Source: Neocallimastix lanati (nom. inval.)
Lineage: Eukaryota; Neocallimastigomycota; Neocallimastigomycetes; Neocallimastigales; Neocallimastigaceae
Assembly: GCA_016946835.1 (NCBI GenBank)
Contig: JACVTC010000195.1
Coordinates: forward strand, 1 to 55,000
Length of the DNA stretch: 55,000 nt
Direction of reading: 5' to 3'
Part shown: positions 32,995 through 46,247 of the stretch, in pieces
Layout: every line of letters begins with the position of its first letter
Numbering within the stretch: the stretch's first letter is position 1
Program-made: the position numbers and the translations under genes
The notes under the pieces: generated by a model
What the model saw: only the letters and a program-made list of their open reading frames with translations
Database searches by the model: none
Told to the model about the DNA's origin: nothing

Positions 32995-35900
32995 ATGGGA
33001 GAAGGATAACTTCCATTAACCAAACCAAAAAAATAATGTTCAAAAATAATGACTCATGTAACAATAAAAATAATATAATGACAATGGTAGATGATCAAAC
33101 AATACTACCTATAATTAATAATAATGTTAATGAAAAACAAAATTGTAATTACTTTAATATAAACAATAATAGTAATACTACACAAAATATATTAAATAGA
33201 CCAATTGAAATTGTAGCAGCAGCTACTCGAAATTCAAGAAATAATATTAGCAAATATATATTATGAAAAGCCATATAATAGAAAGGAAGTGAGATTTAAT
33301 TTAAAAGACAATCCAAAACCAATACAAACGGCAGCTATGAGTCATAATAATATTAATAAGAATAATAATAGTATTAATAATTATAATATTAAAAATAAAA
33401 ATAATACCAATTATAGTAATACAAATGTTAATAATAATTATAACAATATTAATAATCATAATAATAATAGGAATAATGATCATGAAAATAAAAATATGAA
33501 TAATAATAATAATAAAATTAATTATAATATAGATAATAATAATGACAATAATAACGACAATAATAATGAAGAAAATAATATTTATAATACCTTTAAAGAA
33601 AATATTGACATAAATAATGATGATTATATTACTAATAATATAAACACTAGTCAAACAGTTGAACCAGTATAGAATCTAATGAAGATGTAATCATGATAGA
33701 AGAATCTGAAAATGATGAAAACAATGTTGATGTTGATGAAAGTAATAATATTAAAAATCATAATAAGTCCTTACCTGATAATGAAGAGAATTCCATTAGA
33801 GCAAATAATACAAATAAGAATGAAACTCCTAATAAAAAAAATTGTAATACCCAAAAACTAGAGTATCTTGATCCTTCTTTTATCACAGAAAAAAATATTA
33901 GAAAAGTTAAAAACAAAAATAAAGAGGAGAGAATTAAAGATATAAAAAATAAAATGAAAGAAATGAATACCAATACCAAGACAAGTGAAACTCCAATGAA
34001 ACAACCTGAAAAACACATCAAACTTATGGAGAAATTTGGTGATTATTATATTCAAGATTTGATAAAAGAAATTGCATCAACTGATGTAATAACAAAATTG
34101 GTCTACCTTTTAGATCTCTTCCCAAAATTTCGAACAGAATTCTTAAAATCTTTAAAATTAACACCTAAACAAACAATAACAAATGTAATGACAGTTATTA
34201 CAAAACATAAAATAATTAAAGTTAATGGAAAAGTAGAGAATAATGATTGTGAAATATTTTTAGATACTTGCGCCAGTGTCAATGTTATTACACGTTCCGC
34301 TTTGAATAAATTAAAAATCAACAAATCTTCTATTGGTAGAATCTCTGAAACAATATTTCAAGCGTACTCAAATTCCTCAATAGATAGTGATATCTATGAT
34401 TTACAAGTCTCTATTGGTAGCAGAACTTTTAATGAATATTTTAGGGTAATCGAAAAAGATGATATTTTTGATATCTTGATTGGTGTTGATTCTCTAAAGA
34501 ATAATAGATTTGATATTAACTTAGTAGATGATACTTTATATTATATTGATGAAAATAATAATTACATTAAACTAGCAGATCTATTTTATGACATTAATCT
34601 TAATAATACTTACAAGGATGATGAAGAAATAGAAAAACATCAAACTACCAAATCTGAACCTTTCTTATTAACAATTACAGTTACCAATGATAAAGAAATT
34701 ACGAATACTAACGAATTACCTAACACGAAAGAACATTTAATTAATGAAATAATATCTTCTGTTCCTGATAATTTTAAAAATGAAATTAGTAAAATATTTT
34801 CAAAATTTAAAAATGTAATAGCAATCAAAACAGATGACTTAGGAAAATCAAAATTGTTACCTCATAAAATTGATTTAATTCCTCAGTCTACACCGATAAA
34901 ATTAAAAGCTTACCGGTTATCTAAAGCACAAACAAAGGCTCTTAAGAAAATCTTGATTAAGCTAATAGAAAACAAATTAATAGAACCATCCTATTCTTCA
35001 TGGGCATTTCCAGTAGTACTAGTTCCGAAGAAAAACGGCGACTGGAGAATGTGTGTCGACTTTAGAGCTTTAAACAATATAACTATTAAGGATTCATATG
35101 CTTTACCCTTAATTGATGACATATTAATGTTTATTGGAAAGAACGCAAAAATACTCTCTACTATTGATCTTTTTTCTGGTTATCATCAGGTTCCAATGAA
35201 TCCTGATGATAAAGATAAAACAACATTCACTACCATGTTTGGAAACTACAAATTCTGTGTAATGCCGTTCGGTTTATGTAACGCACCGGCTACTTTTCAA
35301 CGTGAAATGAACCGGATTTTTTTTGATTTGATTGGTGTATGTTTGTTCGTTTACATTGATGATTTAGTTATATTTTCAGACTCTATTGAATCACACATTA
35401 AACATCTCACGATGGTATTTCAAATTTTAGCTGATAATGGTTTAAAGATAAATTTAGAGAAATGCTCATTTTTTAAAACAAAGGTAACGCTACTCGGACA
35501 CACTTTATCGACACAAGGTATTTCACCCATTCCAGATAAGGTAAAAGTTATTGTGAATTGGCTCCCTCCGAAAAATATTACTCAATTAAAATCCTTCCTT
35601 GGAGCTATTGGGAACTACCGGAAGTTTGTGAAAAATTTCGCACAAATTGCAAAACCACTTTTTAATTTATTAAAGAAAGATGTTCGTTATGTTTGGTCTA
35701 ATGATTGTAATTATGCTTTCGAAAAATTAAAGAAAACATTAACAATGGCTCCTATTCTTGTTCCACCTGATTATTCTAAACCTTTTATTATTCGAACTGA
35801 CGCTTCTAGAGATGGCTTGGGTGGAGTATTATTGCAGGTTAAAGAAAATTCTATAGAAGTTCCTATTTATTTCGAGAGTAGAACTCTTTCTTTTTCAGAA

Positions 35901-37406
35901 TCTAACTATAGTATTACTGATTTAGAAGGCAAAGCAATATTTCATTGTGTTAAAAAATTTAAACCCTATTTTAGTGGAAGCTCCTTTCCTACTATTGTTT
36001 ATACAGACCATAAACCCCTGGTTAGTATATTTGCTAATAGAGAACCGTCAAATAATCGCCACCTTAAATGGGTTACAGAACTATCAATATTAAATGTTAA
36101 AGTTCAATTTCAAGAGGGGAAGAGGAACGTTATTGCCGATGCTTTATCCAGATTACCTACAAAAGAAATAAATGAAAATAAAGAAATATTAAATGCATTA
36201 GTAAATAATAACGTTTCTTCCAATAATAATAACGACAGTATAAATAAATTTATGAATGAATTTATAAATAAAAGAATTATAAATATTGATGGTATTGAAT
36301 ACTATAAGCAAGGAGAAAATATAAGGAAAATAATTAAGAATAAAACAAAACAGTTTGAATTAATCAAAGATGCACATCAAATTGGCCATGAAGGTATTTA
36401 TAAAACATACAATAGGTTAAAACGTGATTATTACTGGAAATCAATGAAGAATGATGTGCACAATTTTATTAAAAGCTGTCATCGCTGTCAAATATACAGA
36501 CCTCAATCGCTTAACAAAAATGTGGAAAGTATCACTACACCTCCTGGTTATCCATTCTCTAGAGTTGGGTTAGATATCATTGGACCACTGCCACCTACAA
36601 GAAATAATAATAAATATATAATCGTATTAGTAGATTATCTAACAAAGTGGGTAGAAGCGGAACCATTGAAAACGGTTGAAGCAGAAGATGTTATAAAATT
36701 TTTAAAATCGGTATTTTCTCGTCATGGAATACCAGAAATACTTATTACAGATAATGGTCCACAATTCATCGCGGATAAAACCAAAGCTTTTCTTGACCTT
36801 CATGATATATATGTACATTATATAACAACTTACCATCCAGCATCAAATGGAGAAGTAGAGAATCGAAATAAAGAGATAAGTAAATACCTACGATTACTTG
36901 GAAAATCTACCGATACTTGGGATGAAACTCTATACAGCGCTTTATGGGCTTTAAGAACCTGTAAGAATGAGGTTACAAAATATAGTAGCTTTGAATTATT
37001 ATATGGAAGAAGAGACTTACAACCCTTTGAATTAACTTTAAATATAGAAAGAAGAAATGAAATGGAAAGTGAAGAAGAATATTGGTTAAGAAAATTTATT
37101 ACTCACGATAAATGGATCAAAGAAGCCATTAACAATATAGAAACAGCTAACAAATTATGGGAAGATCGTAGAAAACAAATTAAAAGATTGCGGGCTTACT
37201 ACAAACCTGGAGATTTAGTTTTAGTAAAAGTATTTAATAGACGGAAGTTGGATCCTTTTTTTACTGGACCGTTAAAAATTGTTAAACAAGAATTGAATAC
37301 AGTCACAGTATGCGATCCAATTACAGGAGAAATAGCCAATCGTAATATTCATCTGAAAAACGTTATTCCTTACTTCACTGAAATAAATTTGGAAGAAGAA
37401 GAATAA
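32988..37406 (+). CDS. Element C Pol (protease-RT-RNase H-integrase), two compensating shifts in the linker
   Basis: After the -1 slip, pol runs to TGA at 33266. Its sense continues in the +1 frame (33272-33672, containing VRFNLKDNPKPI, which parallels A VHRSLRDDPKPI) and returns to the original frame by about 33670. The main frame 33693-37406 (1237 residues) carries a protease with Asp-Thr-Cys at about 191-193, RT with YIDD near 554, RNase H (IRTDAS, TDHKPL, IADALSR), integrase HHCC (HQIGHEG ... CHRCQ), GLDIIGPL, TDNGPQF, NGEVENRNKE and a GPL module. The two opposite shifts lie in Asn-rich low-complexity sequence and may be indels of this copy. As read, translation would stop at 33266, so the copy is probably not autonomous. 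Confidence 0.88.
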
Positions 37407-37578
37407 ATCAGAAAGTTATAACGATAGTTATAAATAAACATTATAATAATATATATAATATAATTATATATATATAAAAAAAAAAAAATAATAATAATAA
37501 TAATTCAAATTGTTCAATTATTAATAATATATCCATATATATGATAAACTAAAATATTAATATAGTTATAAGAGACAG

Positions 37579-37615
<37 letters not shown>

Positions 37616-38328
37616 ATAATAATAAAAATAAAAATAAAATATAAGAATAGTATATAGAATACAGATATATGAATAGAATAATATACAATAATATTATATA
37701 AATATAATAATAAAATAATAATACATAAATATAATAATAAATAAATATATCAGTGAAATATGAATGTTTAAAAAAAATATAATTATAATTAACATAATTA
37801 GGTATAAAATAATATTATAATATACATAAAGATAAATATAATAGATAGATACAATAATAATTTATAATAATAAAAAAGGAAGATAAACACTTAATGAATA
37901 CTGGACACAATTACAAATAACGAACCCGAAGAATAGATTTACAATATTAATCATAAATTATAATTTATTTTTTTTTAGATTTATTTACAATGGAGTTAGA
38001 ATATAAATAATAATAGTAATAAAAATAAAAAATGTAACATTACAGTATACATATTTTAATATATAGATAGAAATATACAATATAATTATATTTAAATAGA
38101 TTAGTAAATAATAAATAATTATTCCAATTTCGAAATCTCAAATTGCTAATTTGAAATTTCAAAATTAAAAATAAATAAAAATATATATAGGAAATGAATA
38201 AATAAAAAATAATATTATATAATAATATTAGTATACTAACCTAAAAAAAAAAAAAAAAAAAAAAAAAAATTTATATATATATATATTATAACTTTATAAG
38301 ATTAATAGGATAGTAATTAACCAATAGG

Positions 38329-38361
<33 letters not shown>

Positions 38362-38425
38362 TTTATATATATAATATAAACTTGAGGACTTCAAGGGACG
38401 AAGTCTATACTAAGTGGGGGCGTTT
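37407..38425 (+). other. Element C 3' region
   Basis: About 1 kb between the pol stop and 3' LTR with TA-rich stretches and A-runs. At its end ACTTCAAGGGACGAAGTC would encode TSRDEV, the same peptide that ends B pol, suggesting relic coding or a retained cis element. The purine tract AAGTGGGGG (38412-38420) precedes the LTR. Confidence 0.75.
38387..38405 (+). other. 3'-end hairpin shared with element B
   Basis: GACTTCAAGGGACGAAGTC, identical to the minus strand of 8314-8332. Stem GACTTC/GAAGTC. In C it lies outside the pol frame, seven nt before the polypurine tract. Confidence 0.6.
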
Positions 38426-38954
38426 TGCTACAGTATTTAAATAAAAATGAAAATTGTCAATAAAATTGTAATAAAATATAATAATTAATTATATCACAAT
38501 AATTAATAATAATATAAAATTATTCAAATTTATTTAATTAATTAACAGCCAATAGGATTTAAATTATAGTAAATTAAAAGTATAAAAAGAAAAATTATTA
38601 TAAATTTTTTAAAGGGTGGTTTTTTTTGGAGAAAATAGATATACATTAGTTAAGATAAATATATTCGGGGAATATATTTATTTATAAAATATAATATAGT
38701 AATAAGTTAGAAATAAATAGTTAATAAGATTTTTTTATAATACTTTATTATAAAATTGTATTACGACATAATAAATTAAATAAAATAAAATAAAACGACA
38801 AAAATAATTCTTAAAATTCTGTTTTAAAATAAAGTGTGTAGTAATTATATATTTCTATATTAGAATATACTATTTTATTTTATACTATCTTGCAAACTCA
38901 CAAAAATATTGATACTAAAATATTAATAATAAAGATTAATAAAATAACGTATCA
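38426..38954 (+). repeat. Element C 3' LTR
   Basis: 529 bp, TGCTACAG...CGTATCA, preceded by AAGTGGGGGCGTT and followed by ATTTTT and the K1 LTR. Confidence 0.92.
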
Positions 38955-38960
38955 ATTTTT

Positions 38961-39986
38961 TGATAAAGAATGCCTAAATAATGTTCTTTTGGTTATTCAT
39001 CTTAAATGATTTATTTAACCCTTAAACAAATTATTTGATTCTTTATTCTTTTGGAACTTTCTATATTCTAATAAATTAATCTATATTCCTAATTAGTACA
39101 AATTAAATTATACTAATTAAAAAAGTATATTTAATATTAATTCCTTATCTATGCTACCTTTATTATTCTTATCTATACTTTATTATTATTAAAATCCTTA
39201 TCAATATTATATAGTTTATTTTATCAATTTTCTTTATAGTTTATCAAAATCTTATCAATATTTCTTTTATTAATATTAAACTTATCAATATTAAATATTT
39301 CTTTGGAAAATTCCAAATTAAAAATTGTATTAATGATTACTAATGAAAAATTAAACATAAAAAAAAATAGTTATATTATTATTATATGTTTTATTATAAA
39401 TATTATATTATAAATTTGATGAAATGATTATAAATTTTATATTAACAATTTAAATAATATTATTTTTCTAAACTTAGTAAAATTAAACTTTAGGATTAAA
39501 TTAATATTACTAAACCACAGAATTAACTTCTGTAAAATAAAAAAATTTGTCTTTTAAAATATATAATTAAGTAGATTAGTAATAAATAATTAGTAATAAA
39601 TTAATATATAAGTATTATTTATTATAAGTTAAATAATAATTATATTAATAATAAAAAAAAATAATATAAAATATTTAATAATTAATTTTTATTATACAAA
39701 GAAATGGCTTTATCATTTCTATTATTTTAAGAAAAAAAAAAATATAAATAACAGTAAAAAAAAAAAAAAAAAAATTGTATTTTTTTATATGTTGTAATTT
39801 TAACATTGTAATTTTTAAATAAAAAAAAAATTAATAAAAGGATTATAAAAAATAAAATTTTAAAAAGTTATCTTATTTATTTATTTATTTTTTTGTTTAT
39901 ATTAATCTTTTATTTTTATTTTTATTATTGTTTTAATTTTATTTATAATTTTTGAATAATTTTTATAAAAACCCCGAACCAAACCA
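38961..39986 (+). repeat. K1: solo LTR (A/F/G-like family)
   Basis: Starts TGATAAAGAATG (compare the A LTR start TAATACAGAATG) and ends CCCCGAACCAAACCA (compare A GAACCATACCA). About 1.03 kb, no internal coding. It sits 6 bp beyond the C LTR and 3 T before the next LTR. Boundaries are inferred from these terminal similarities. Confidence 0.6.
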
Positions 39987-39989
39987 TTT

Positions 39990-40502
39990 TGATAAAGTAT
40001 GGTATATATCTTGTTTCCCATCTTTATCTAATATACTAAATAAAATTATTTATAAGAAAATAATTAAATTCATTCAATAGAAATAAATTTATTTTATAAC
40101 CTTTTATGTTATTAATTATTTATTATAAAAACTTATAATACTAATTCTTAAGGTAATTAGTAAACCTCTACTAAACTTATCTAATTTTACAGGCTAATTA
40201 GTAACCTTTAATTATTCTTTTTATTATTATCTAATTTTACTGGACAATTAGTAACATTTTGTTAAATAAATATTTTATATTCCTATTTATATTTGTTATC
40301 TAAATTAAAGTAATCTTTATAAATAATAATTTTTACTAAAGTATTTAACATTTCTAAACAATTACATTTACAAGTTATTTTTATAATTTTATTAATATAA
40401 ATTTTTTACTATTTAACTATTTAATAATTTTATACTTATAATCTATATAACTTTAATATATTTATTTTAATTTATTATTATTTAAAGTTTCATTCTATAT
40501 CA
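39990..40502 (-). repeat. H': solo LTR related to the H LTR
   Basis: Most of it (about 40040-40502) repeats at 50946-51407. In minus sense it begins TGATATAGAATG. It is separated from K1 by TTT and from K3 by TTTTT. Confidence 0.65.
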
Positions 40503-40507
40503 TTTTT

Positions 40508-42523
40508 TGTGTAAGAATCTATAATTATTTTTAACAAAATAATTATATTTTCTTAGTTTGTCACGAATACTAGTGAATTTGAAGTTAAAATTCACTATTA
40601 GATCAATTGAAATTTAATTTAGTTATTGACAAAAATTATTTTAATTCGATTTTAATTATAAAAATAAATATTAGAAACATTAAAGAATTAGAAACCAAAG
40701 GGTTTGGACTTATTTATTAAAGATAATTTAATTTAATTTAACCCTTTAGAATTTGATAAAAATAACATGAAGAAAAACAACGATAACTCAACAAATAATG
40801 AAAATATTATATTGATATTCCCGCTAAAATTATATCCACTGGAAAGCTACGGTCGAGAACTACAACATATGTTAAAATCAACCTTATTGGACAACTAGAT
40901 AACGAGATATTGGACTTTAAAAATATTTAAATATAAAAATATAATTTAATTATTTAATTAAGACCCTAAATTATTAATTAAGAAATTTATATTAGATAAA
41001 TCTCTTAACTTGAAAATTATATTATTAATTTTTATTATTAATTAAAAATACAGAATTAGTTATTAGTAATAGTTTTATAATATTTTAAATAAGTTTTATA
41101 AGTTTTATATATTTAAGGAATTATTTATCATTCTAAAGATTTCCGAAAGAGAATTTTTAATTAGTTTTAATATTTTATTTTATTTTATTTTATTTTATTT
41201 TATTTTATATTTGATTATTAAATTAGTTTTATTATTAAATTGTTTTATGAATAATTATATAGTTATTTTATTAAAAGATTCTTATCAATATTATTTTATT
41301 ATTATATTTTATATAGTTTATATACATGTATGAATATATTAAGATTAAAATGTATTAATTAATTATATTGTTAATTATTATTTTAGTTTAGTATAAAAAG
41401 GATTTGAAATTCCATATTTGAATTCTTTGTATGATTATTAATTTAATGTGTTAACTTAAAGTTAATGAATTAATTATAGCAATAAATAATTTTTTATATT
41501 AATCTTAGTTAATTTTATTATTAAAATATATATTAAATAAAGTTCTAATAAAACATAAATCTTAAATATTGAAATCTTAATTATAAAACTCTATGTGTGC
41601 TATTTATTATTTAAATTTAATTAAATTGTTATAATTAATAAAAACATCTTGACCTGACCAATTTAACCCAAACTAGGAAAAATTTAACTAAAATCTTACC
41701 TATCTACCTACAAAAAACTTTTACATACTTTAGAATCCATTATATTGTTCTTTACTTAATAATACTTTACTATATTTTCTATACTAAATTATTTTATAAA
41801 TATAATTTTTTTATATTTTTATTAAAAGTTTCTAAAATATTATCAATAATTCTATATTTTTATTATTAATATCAATATCTATAATTTAACCTTAATTTTA
41901 TTATTTTATTAAAGTGTTTATTATCAATATTAATATTTTATTTTTATTTTCAAATATATTATTATATTATTATTATATTGTATCAATATTAAAATTGTAT
42001 TCTTTTTAGTATTTTATTTTATTTTTAAATTGTTTATTTAATATTTTTATTCCCCACAAATAAAATCAAATCTTAATTGATTAATAATAAATATTAAATA
42101 TATTGTAGTTTTTAAATTTATTTTATATAAAATATTAGAATATTATATTAATATTCTTGATTAAAATAATTTTATTTTTTTTATTTTTCTGTAAAATTTT
42201 TTTAAATTTTGTTTGTTTCTTTTTCGTATATATTAAATAATTTAGTTTTAGTATATGAAAAATAATATAAAATTATATAAACAAAATTTATTAAAATAAA
42301 AATACTTATGAATTAGTTAATTTAAATTAATATAAAATTTTAAGTAATTAGTAATAGTAAATTATTTTTTTTTAAATATGATAATAAAATGTAGAAAGGC
42401 TTTACATATTTATTTTTTTCAAAAAGTATAAATAAGTGAAGTTTTTCAATAATTAAAATGTAGACAGAAAAATATTAAAAATAAATAATTAATAAAATTT
42501 CTAATAAAACCCGAACCATAACA
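40508..42523 (+). repeat. K3: long LTR or LTR-derived block
   Basis: Starts TGTGTAAGAATC with the degraded hairpin also found at 15347. It ends CTAATAAAACCCGAACCATAACA-type at 42523. The last ~790 bp (from 41729) match the G LTR (52121-52916) closely. The middle part holds unrelated sequence, including a short coding-like stretch at 40802-40930, so this may be a composite. Confidence 0.5.
40802..40930 (+). pseudogene. Short coding-like relic, possibly protease N-terminal region
   Basis: A 43-codon open stretch of more balanced composition than its surroundings, encoding TTTYVKINLIGQLDNEILDF. It faintly resembles the residues before the active site of Gypsy proteases (B: TSLPIICGEIDNKTF) but stops before any D-S/T-G. 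I cannot identify it firmly. Confidence 0.25.
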
Positions 42524-42526
42524 TTT

Positions 42527-44555
42527 TGATGAAGAATGAAATTATAAAATCAAATATTATAATAAAATTTATTTAAAAATTAAATTTTAACCTTAAATAA
42601 GATTAAATTATCTGAACCTTAAATAATTCTGCTTTAATAAAATTAAAACTAAAAATCAATCATGATCTTCTAGAAAAATTGTGTTTCTAGAAAAAAGAAA
42701 AATATTATAATAACTTTAAAAGATAACTTTTAATAATCTTGTTTTTATCAACGATATGATTTCTTTTTTTCTTTATTGCTATTCTTTTATTTCTTTATTA
42801 TTCCTTTATTTCTATAATAAAATATAATTATTCTTTTATTTCTTTTAATATAAAAAAATATTTATTCTTTTATTTCTTTTCTTACTAAAATTATAAATAC
42901 CTTAAATTCGTGTAAAAATATAAATACTTGTAAATATTTCTTTTAATTATTCTTCGTTGTTATTAAATTATTAAATTAATAAAATAATAAATAATAACCA
43001 AAATAAATAAATAAAATAAATTAGATAATTATTTAATAAAAATTAATAAAGATAAATAATAATTATTTTACGTTATAATTAAATAAAAAAATAAAATGAA
43101 ATAGTTTAATAAAATTATAAATTTTAGCTATAATTTAGAATAGTTTAATAATATTAGAATAGATTAATAATAAAAATAATTTATTCTTTAAAATTATTAT
43201 AATAAATAATTAATAATTAATAAAAACTTATTTTATATAAAATTATTATAAATAAAGTTAATAATAAAAATCTAATAGTAAAAATTTAATAAAATATGAA
43301 AATTGATAATTCATTTAGTGTATAATTAAATAATTATTAATTTAATTAATAAAAATAATTTATTATTATTAGAATAGTTATTAAACTAGGAAATAATAAT
43401 AAATAATAACGAATAATAATAAGTAATAATAAATAATCATAGATAACAATTAATAAATAATAAGGTATAAAATACTTTCGATAAGCAATTACCACTTTTA
43501 GGATATTTCTAAATAAATTAAGGTAATTGTTACATTTTATCATTTGAAAAAGAACAAAACAATTATTAAATAGTAATAATTTTCATAATATATTATAAAT
43601 ATTCCAATTATAATTATTATTGATTCCTTATTAAACTAAACTTTCCTATATTCTTCCTTCATGGAAATTCTGAAATATTGATGGTAAATATTATTATTTT
43701 TCTAAAAGTTTCTAAAAGATTTCTATATTAAGAATCCCTTAAATAAATTCTATAAATTTTTAGAAAATTCTAAATAATTAAAATAAAAATATTGGTTAAT
43801 TATTAATATATATATATAAAAAAAAAGATTTTTTTTATTTATTCAGAATAAATTAGTAATAAATATATTATATATTTTAATATAAATTACCAATTGAAAA
43901 AAAAAAAAAAAAAAAAAAATTTTTTTTTATTCCACTAATAAAATTAAAACTTATTAGTAATGACTTTCTAATGTTTTCGAAAAGATTTTATCATATTTAT
44001 TCAATTATACTCTTAATAAATATAATATATATTGAATAATTATTAAAATTAATTTCAAAAATCCTAATTTTAATTCAAACTCTTTTTTTTTATTGAGGCT
44101 TTACAATTAAAATAAAATTGAAAAAGTATAAATAGACTTATATCTACTCGATAAAAAAAAGCAGAGTCTTTCCTTAGATTATAATAATACTATTAACAAT
44201 ATTAAAATAATAAAAATAATATTAATAATAAGAATATTTTTTTTAGTTTAGTTTTAAATAGTTTAGTTTTAAATAGTTTAGTTTTAATAGTTATTTAATT
44301 AAATTTTTAGTTATAATAGTTTAGTTAATATTAGTTTAGTGCATAGTTTAATAAATAGTTTCATTTAGTTATAAAAAAAATATTTTGTTTAATAAATAGT
44401 TGTAATAATTAATTTAATTATTAGTTAAAAAAAATAACAAATAAACAAATAAACAAATAAACAAATAAATAAATTAATAAATAAATAAAAATAAAAAAAA
44501 ATAACAAAATAAATTGTTTTTATTGTAATCCTTTTATTTCTTATATAACCGAACA
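42527..44555 (+). repeat. Element F 5' LTR (boundaries approximate)
   Basis: Starts TGATGAAGAATG 3 bp after K3 and ends ACCGAACA just before the primer site. At about 2 kb it is longer than the other LTRs, so it may contain further insertions. No coding frame is present. Confidence 0.5.
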
Positions 44556-44562
44556 TTAGAAA

Positions 44563-44579
44563 TGGTGGAGATATCGGGG
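44563..44579 (+). promoter_or_regulatory. Element F primer-binding site
   Basis: TGGTGGAGATATCGGGG, identical to the A, G and H sites. Confidence 0.8.
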
Positions 44580-45159
44580 ATATAAGAAATAAAAGTAAGG
44601 AAAGATAAATATTATAAAAAGAAAAAAAATTTTTTTTGTTAATTATAACAATAAAAAAAAAATTTTTAAAATTTTAGTTTATTAATTGTGATATATAAAA
44701 TTTAAAATTCTTATAATTAATAATTACTATATACTTATATAGTATTTCACAACGGTATACTGAGTAGAGGTTGCGTTTAAAAATATAAAAATAATTAAAT
44801 AATAGAGAGTAGAATAGGGAAGCCTCTTGTAGAAGCGAGAGAGTAAAGGGTTTTAGAATAAGATTATAAATTACCAGTAAGTTGGATATTGAAAAAGCCG
44901 TAAATTCCATGTTTCAATTGGTAGGCACAATAAAAAACTTTATTTATAATTGATGGTTCTAAGATCGAGGTTGAAAATCGTAGAGAGACGACCTGCGGGT
45001 TTCGAATATTTTATTTAATTATAATATATGCAAATGAAATAATAAAAAAAAAAAAAAATAAAAAAATAAAAAAAAAAAATTATTTTTGATTCTTAGATAT
45101 ATAATTAGCAGTTGGGAATAACTGGATTATATATATATTATATTTCTTAATTTTAATTA

Positions 45160-45226
45160 TAGACTGTCGAAAGGATTTCGAGTCTACAATAGGAGGAATA
45201 GACTGTCAAAAGGATTTTTGAGTCTA
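45160..45226 (+). other. Two tandem leader hairpins of element F
   Basis: TAGACT-gt-CGAAA-gga-TTTCG-AGTCTA (45160-45186) and TAGACT-gt-CAAAA-ggat-TTTTG-AGTCTA (45199-45226). The second is a diverged repeat of the first with a G-C to A-U exchange in the inner stem, so the fold is preserved. They lie about 110-175 nt before gag. Confidence 0.6.
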
Positions 45227-45336
45227 AAAATTTAATTTATATTATTTTATAAAATCAATAATAATTACTCTATATAAAAAAGTAAATTTTTTTTATTAAG
45301 TTGGAATATTTATTAATACATTTTTTATTATCAAAG

Positions 45337-46233
45337 ATGACTAACCAGGAAATCGATTTCAAATCTTTGAAGAAGGAACTCAAAGATATTGAAAAATTAA
45401 CCAAGGATAACTTAGATATTAAGACTTGGGCCTCAGAAATACAATTATGGATTGAGCTTGAAGAAGTTACTAATCCAAAGAAAATATTTATTGCATGCGT
45501 TTTAACATCTACGGGTGAACCGAGGAAGGTAATTCAAGAATTGAAGAATAATTTGGATAATTACGATAGTGATGATGAAGACGAAGATAATGAGGAAAGT
45601 GACAATGAAAGTAACGACGAAAATGATACTTCTTATCCTACATTCTCAGAGATTATTGATGCATTAGAGGCGTTTTACGGCATTAAGGAAGATCAGAATT
45701 TATTAGTAAGAGAAATCCGTTCCCTAAGAATAAAACGTAATGAAAAAGTGAAAGATTTTAACACACGCTTTAGATCTTTATACTTGAAACTAGACAAGAA
45801 GCATAAGAAGCAAGTAAGTGTTTTAGATTACATGTATTCTTTAAGAAACAATGAAGAAGCATGGAAAAGATGGAAAAGAGTCTCCTTACAAAATGATATT
45901 TCTTTAAAACAAGCTTATGAAGCAGCTGAAAAGGTAGATAGATTAATGATTAACCAAACCAGACTTACAAATCAAGAGAATTACCATCGAAGCAATTATA
46001 ATAGTAATAATACTTTCAAACGTAATTCTCCCTCTATACCTTATAATAAGAAATTAGACCCTGAAGAACTAAAGAAAACTAATGTAGATGTTGAAAGGGA
46101 AAATCTTACTAGTAAAATGAAACATTTAACTATTAAAACTTGTTTCTATTGTGAAGAAAAAGGTCATTACAGTAATCATTGTCCTAAACTTCAGTCCATT
46201 ATTCAAGAAAACAAAAGAAAGTACTTCAACTAA
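45337..46233 (+). CDS. Element F Gag
   Basis: 298 residues from the first ATG (MTNQEIDFKSLKK). The frame is open 12 codons upstream without ATG. It is homologous to A Gag: LKKELKDIEKLTK, SGEPR-like TGEPRKV, an acidic run, then zinc knuckle CFYCEEKGHYSNHC (about residues 269-282). It ends at TAA (46231-46233). The next codons in the same frame (NHNIPLNQ) lead to TTTAAAT at 46248-46254 and TAG, so the original Gag probably extended nine codons farther and this TAA is premature. Confidence 0.82.
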   Translation: MTNQEIDFKSLKKELKDIEKLTKDNLDIKTWASEIQLWIELEEVTNPKKIFIACVLTSTGEPRKVIQELKNNLDNYDSDDEDEDNEESDNESNDENDTSYPTFSEIIDALEAFYGIKEDQNLLVREIRSLRIKRNEKVKDFNTRFRSLYLKLDKKHKKQVSVLDYMYSLRNNEEAWKRWKRVSLQNDISLKQAYEAAEKVDRLMINQTRLTNQENYHRSNYNSNNTFKRNSPSIPYNKKLDPEELKKTNVDVERENLTSKMKHLTIKTCFYCEEKGHYSNHCPKLQSIIQENKRKYFN

Positions 46234-46247
46234 AACCACAATATTCC

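Larger units (their letters stand above)
16850..38954 (+). mobile_element. Element C: Ty3/Gypsy LTR retrotransposon, split by nested D and E
   Basis: The 5' LTR lies in two pieces (16850-16902 and 31035-31510) because D inserted inside it; together they give 529 bp, the length of the 3' LTR (38426-38954). Internal parts are a primer site, gag, frameshift site, pol, a ~1-kb AT-rich 3' region and a polypurine tract. The element starts 12 bp upstream of tRNA-Trp copy 2. AATTT at 16845-16849 and 38954-38958 fits a target duplication that shares the final LTR A. Two visible differences between LTRs suggest a young insertion, older than E. Confidence 0.92.

Noticed and set aside
37407-38425. Envelope gene or other extra frame downstream of C pol
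   Set aside because: Only short AT-derived frames and A-runs occur; no env-like signal peptide or membrane segment is seen in any element here.
39966-39986. Primer-binding site on the minus strand (TGGTTTGGTTCGGGG)
   Set aside because: The same place in A, G and K3 is the LTR terminus (GAACCATACCA, GAACCATAACA), so it is better read as an LTR end.
44905-44985. tRNA-like D-arm (TTTCAATTGGTAGGCA) in the F leader
   Set aside because: It resembles a D-arm, but no acceptor stem, anticodon stem or T-arm can be paired around it.
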